DNA from: an uncultured Actinomycetes bacterium
GTDB lineage: Bacteria; Actinomycetota; Actinomycetes; Nanopelagicales; Nanopelagicaceae
Length of the DNA stretch: 8,330 nt
Assembly: GCA_903827345.1 (NCBI GenBank)
Contig: CAIKID010000292.1
Coordinates: 1 to 8,330 of the forward strand
Direction of reading: 5' to 3'
Position 1 is the first letter of the stretch; every line of letters begins with the position of its first letter. The translations under genes and the position numbers were made by a program. The notes beneath the pieces were generated by a model that made no database searches, had not been told where the DNA came from, and was given only the letters and a program-made list of their open reading frames with translations. This document shows, in pieces, positions 5,621 through 8,330 of this stretch.

Positions 5621-5649
5621 ATTGTCCCTTATTAAAGCCAATGCGACAA
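5621..5649 (-). promoter_or_regulatory. Candidate promoter ahead of tRNA-Gln
   Basis: On the minus strand TTGTCG (5649-5644) and GACAAT (5626-5621) are separated by 17 bp, each matching four of six consensus bases. Transcription would start at or next to the mature tRNA 5' end. An alternative -10 is TAATAA slightly upstream (5634-5629), with a poorer -35. The 56-nt gap after ispE has no terminator, so read-through from ispE is also possible. Confidence 0.27.
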
Positions 5650-5670
5650 ATACACCAGTTTTTTGCGCGG

Positions 5671-6591
5671 TCAGAGGGTTTCTATTACCCGCGCGCCAAA
5701 GGTCGGTCCAGTGGCGCGAATTACCCCCGCCACAACCCCGCTGGCACTTAACGCCACTGTAAGGTCTAGCGCGCGCTCTTCATCAGCAACCAGGAAGGCG
5801 ACTGTAGGACCACTGCCCGAGACCACTGCTCCCAGGGCTCCATAATCAATTCCAACGTCGAGGACCAGGCGGAGTGCGGGCCGCAGCGAGCACGCTGCAG
5901 ATTGCAGATCATTGGCGAGCGATTTTCCAACCAAAAGGGCATCCCCCGCACGTAGCGCTTGCAAAATTTGATCTCCAACTTGGGGCCTTGCAATATCGAG
6001 GCCAGTTCGCAATCGATCGCATTCGTTGTAAACAGATTGCGTCGATAACCCTTGCGGTGCCATTGCGAGCACCCAGTTATAACTTCCGCGTGCCAGTACC
6101 GGGGTCAGGTGATCTCCATGACCGCGTCCAATTGCAATGCCACCGGTGATCGCAAAGGGAACATCGCTACCTAGTTCGGCGCCCAGCTTTTCCATACCAT
6201 CGCGTGACATGCCAAGTTCGTAGAGTGCATCGAAAGCGACGATGACAGCGGCTGCATCTGCACTTCCGCCGGCCATTCCTCCTGCAACGGGAATCTCTTT
6301 CTTGATGTGAATCGAAATATCAGAATCGAGATCATGTCTATCGATCATTAACTGCGCGGCGCGATAAGCAAGATTTGTTTCATCGAGCGGGACTCCGTGC
6401 GCAGTCGCTCCACTGATATCTAAGGTAATTCCAGAACCTGGCTCGGCAAATTTAACGGTGACATCATCGTAAATTGAGATCGCTTGAAAGACCGTAGTGA
6501 CTTCGTGATACCCATCAGAATCCAAAGGGCCAACGGAGAGTTGCAAGTTCACCTTCCCAGGAACTCGCACAACTACGCCGTTACGCCTCAT
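5671..6591 (-). CDS. ispE: 4-diphosphocytidyl-2-C-methyl-D-erythritol kinase
   Basis: A 306-residue cytosolic GHMP-family kinase that phosphorylates CDP-methylerythritol in the non-mevalonate (MEP) pathway to isoprenoids. Seen in order: VRVPGKVNLQLSVG (8-21) with the catalytic K13, DSDGYHE (25-30), the GHMP ATP-binding loop PVAGGMAGGSADAAA (101-115), GSDVPFAITGG (141-151) with the catalytic-base D143, and the C-terminal glycine-rich VVSGSGPTVAFLV (256-268). Length matches the family. The start ATG overlaps the rsmA stop in ATGA (6588-6591), and there is no clear Shine-Dalgarno, so translation is probably coupled to rsmA. The gene pair rsmA-ispE is conserved in actinobacteria. Nothing odd is visible. 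Confidence 0.97.
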   Translation of the reverse strand: MRRNGVVVRVPGKVNLQLSVGPLDSDGYHEVTTVFQAISIYDDVTVKFAEPGSGITLDISGATAHGVPLDETNLAYRAAQLMIDRHDLDSDISIHIKKEIPVAGGMAGGSADAAAVIVAFDALYELGMSRDGMEKLGAELGSDVPFAITGGIAIGRGHGDHLTPVLARGSYNWVLAMAPQGLSTQSVYNECDRLRTGLDIARPQVGDQILQALRAGDALLVGKSLANDLQSAACSLRPALRLVLDVGIDYGALGAVVSGSGPTVAFLVADEERALDLTVALSASGVVAGVIRATGPTFGARVIETL

Positions 6592-7421
6592 GGAGTAAGA
6601 GTATTAGCAATCGCCATAAAGTCGCTGAGTAGAAGTGTCTCTCCTCGGGCAGTAGGGTCGATTCCAGCGCGGGCGATGGCGGCCTCAGCGGTTCCCTCGA
6701 ACAGTTGCGAAAGGGCTCCACGCAACATCTTGCGCCTCTGGGCGAAAGCAGCATCGATCACCGAGAAGGTGACCAGCCGGGCAGATTCATCTCCGGCGGC
6801 TTCATGGCGTACAAATCGGACGAGCGATGAATCAACATTGGGAATTGGCCAAAATACCTGTCGGGCTACATTGCCACCACCAGAAAGCTCCGCCCACCAG
6901 GTGGCCTTAACCGATGGAGAGCCGTAACTCTTGGAGCCGGGTTTGGCTACTAAGCGATCAGCGACTTCGCTCTGCACCATCACCACGCCAGATCGAATGG
7001 TCGGAAACTTCTCTAAGAAGTGCAGCAATACCGGAACCGAGATGTTGTACGGCAAGTTCGCAACCACGATTGTTGGCTCTAAGGGAAGTGATTGCGTGGT
7101 CAGTGCATCTTTATTGAGCACTATTAAATTCTCAGCTTTAAACCCATGCGCAGCCACTGTGATGGGAAGCTCCGCGGCAAGGCGTTGATCGATCTCGATC
7201 GCGACCACCTTGCTGGCGATCTCCATGAGGGCGAGGGTTAAAGATCCTAAGCCAGGTCCAATTTCAAGCGCCACATCATCACTGCGCACATCTGCAACCT
7301 TGACGATGCGACGGCAAGTATTTGCATCGACAACAAAGTTCTGTCCCAGCTTCTTGGTCGGATTAACTCCGATGCGCGCCGCTATTTCGCGAATCTCTGC
7401 CGCACCTAGGAGTGTTGCCAT
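6588..7421 (-). CDS. rsmA: 16S rRNA dimethyladenosine transferase RsmA (KsgA)
   Basis: A 277-residue SAM-dependent enzyme that dimethylates the two adjacent adenosines in the 3'-terminal hairpin of 16S rRNA (A1518 and A1519 in E. coli numbering) late in 30S assembly. Seen: KKLGQNFVVD (23-32), the SAM-binding motif I LEIGPGLGSLT (52-62), the acidic end of motif II AIEIDQ (74-79), motif IV NLPYNIS (122-128) that holds the target adenine, the FWPIPNVDSSLVR block (190-202) and AFAQRRKMLR (225-234) in the C-terminal domain. Length is normal. The ATG directly follows the tatD stop (TAAATG), with only a weak GGAAG 11 nt upstream, implying coupling. In many actinobacteria a resuscitation-promoting factor gene (rpfB) sits between tatD and rsmA; here there is no room for it. 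Confidence 0.97.
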   Translation of the reverse strand: MATLLGAAEIREIAARIGVNPTKKLGQNFVVDANTCRRIVKVADVRSDDVALEIGPGLGSLTLALMEIASKVVAIEIDQRLAAELPITVAAHGFKAENLIVLNKDALTTQSLPLEPTIVVANLPYNISVPVLLHFLEKFPTIRSGVVMVQSEVADRLVAKPGSKSYGSPSVKATWWAELSGGGNVARQVFWPIPNVDSSLVRFVRHEAAGDESARLVTFSVIDAAFAQRRKMLRGALSQLFEGTAEAAIARAGIDPTARGETLLLSDFMAIANTLTP

Positions 7422-8279
7422 TTAATCAAAACTTCCAAAGAGGCGCAGCGCATTTTCTGTAACGCGATCGCAGATGTAATCAACACTCTCGCCCCGAAGT
7501 TCGGCGATAAAGCGCGCAATATTCGCTACCTGGGCTGGGGTATTGAGAGCTCCACGGTGTGGCATCGGGGCTAAGAAGGGTGAATCCGTTTCCAGCAAGA
7601 GTTGATCGATCGGAACCATCTTTGCCGCCTCGCGCAGCTCTGGAGCGTTCTTAAAGGTAACGGTGCCAGCAAAGGAAAGGATGTAACCGGCATCGATACA
7701 ATCGCGCGCCATCTCTGCATCACCCGAGTAGCAATGAAATATCGTGCTCTGGGGAGCCCCGACTTCGAGCAAGGTATCGAGTACGGCGCGATGCGCATTG
7801 CGATCATGAATTACCAGCGCCTTATCAACCTCTTTAGCTAGGGCGATATGTCTACGGAATGAATAAGCCTGCTTATCACGCAGCTCTGGTTCGGTTCTAA
7901 AGAAATCTAATCCGGTTTCACCGATAGCTCGGACTCTGGGGTGGCGGGCAAGTTCTTCAATGATCGCTAAGTCGCCTTCGAGATCGGCAACAACCGGAGC
8001 TTCATTAGGGTGAAGAGCGACTGCCGCTAAGACTCGACCGGGAAAAGTTTCAGCGCACTTAACGCCCCATCTTGATTGCTCCGCGGAATACCCGACTTGA
8101 ACCACGCGGTCGATTCCAGCGCGCGCGGCGGAATCAAGCAGTTCGCGAATTTCAGGGGAATCGGGCGCACTCTCGGTGACCAACTCCATATGCGCATGAA
8201 CATCAATACATGGTCGGGAAAGTGGTTCGGGAACCGGCGCAGCGGGGCGCGGTTCTTTAAGCGAGTGACGATCCGACAT
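7422..8279 (-). CDS. tatD: TatD-family metal-dependent hydrolase (deoxyribonuclease-like)
   Basis: A 285-residue amidohydrolase-fold protein; characterised TatD enzymes are metal-dependent 3'-5' exonucleases linked to DNA repair and degradation. All metal-site motifs are present: CIDVHAH (24-30) with H28 and H30, GETGLDFF (120-127) with E121, VIHDRNAH (156-163) with H158, FHCYSGD (181-187) with H182, and LLLETDSPFLAP (227-238) with D232. The 22 residues before the first motif are Pro/Arg-rich (PRPAAPVPEPL), as in other actinobacterial TatD proteins. The ATG follows the metG stop with no gap (TAGATG), so the two genes are one transcript. The exact substrate of this protein cannot be read from the sequence. 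Confidence 0.95.
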   Translation of the reverse strand: MSDRHSLKEPRPAAPVPEPLSRPCIDVHAHMELVTESAPDSPEIRELLDSAARAGIDRVVQVGYSAEQSRWGVKCAETFPGRVLAAVALHPNEAPVVADLEGDLAIIEELARHPRVRAIGETGLDFFRTEPELRDKQAYSFRRHIALAKEVDKALVIHDRNAHRAVLDTLLEVGAPQSTIFHCYSGDAEMARDCIDAGYILSFAGTVTFKNAPELREAAKMVPIDQLLLETDSPFLAPMPHRGALNTPAQVANIARFIAELRGESVDYICDRVTENALRLFGSFD

Positions 8280-8330
8280 CTACTCCGCTTTTTCTTCTAG
8301 CCGCGGAAAGAGCACCGCGCCTTTCGTCAC
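8280..8330 (-). CDS. metG: Methionyl-tRNA synthetase, last 16 codons (partial)
   Basis: The frame ends in TAG at 8282-8280, directly before the tatD ATG, and reads VTKGAVLFPRLEEKAE at the C-terminus. The LFPRLE ending resembles the usual C-terminal strand of actinobacterial MetG (LF.KLE), and metG-tatD is the conserved gene order in this phylum. MetG charges tRNA-Met in the cytosol. With only 16 residues visible the identification rests on this ending and on context. Confidence 0.7.
   Translation of the reverse strand: MTKGAVLFPRLEEKAE

Noticed and set aside
5505..5762. Overlapping plus-strand open frames across the tRNA-Gln and ispE end
   Set aside because: They are antisense to a well-formed tRNA and to ispE; the peptide such as MAPPPGIDPGPWASK is the typical artefact of translating the reverse of a tRNA.
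1..8330. CRISPR array, insertion sequence, toxin-antitoxin or phage-defence system
   Set aside because: No regularly spaced repeats, transposase motifs, or small paired genes are seen; the window is mainly conserved core genes.

Overview
The window looks like chromosome from an actinobacterium (Actinomycetota) with moderate rather than high G+C. The minus-strand gene order metG, tatD, rsmA, ispE, tRNA-Gln, glmU, prs, rplY, pth is the classical actinobacterial arrangement around ksgA and glmU. The plus-strand gene at 1195-1737 belongs to the actinobacterial Rv3235-like (DUF6459) family. Tight packing and modest G+C fit a streamlined free-living lineage such as the freshwater acI/Nanopelagicales group, but that placement is an inference from style, not a measured phylogeny.

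Layout. Positions 1-159 (minus) hold the start of a secreted protein that runs off the left edge. Positions 160-363 are a divergent intergenic region with a perfect 16-bp palindrome, repeated half-sites and a leader hairpin. Positions 364-1128 (plus) encode a GAF-like/LuxR-HTH regulator, and 1195-1737 (plus) the Rv3235-like protein, whose stop overlaps the convergent pth stop. From 1734 to the right edge everything is on the minus strand and reads leftward: the last codons of metG, then tatD, rsmA and ispE joined by touching or overlapping stop/start codons, a tRNA-Gln(UUG) with encoded CCA, glmU and prs (8 nt apart), a 152-nt gap with a candidate promoter and hairpin, rplY (long L25/CTC form), and pth.

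How the genes work together. The minus-strand block is a housekeeping cluster serving translation (MetG, RsmA, tRNA-Gln, L25, Pth) and precursor supply (GlmU for UDP-GlcNAc and cell wall, Prs for PRPP, IspE for isoprenoids). These are core enzymes with intact catalytic motifs, and I see no mobile element, CRISPR array or defence system. The less ordinary part is the left end, where a regulator gene and a secreted-protein gene diverge from a shared, operator-like region; a regulatory pairing there is the main hypothesis worth testing.
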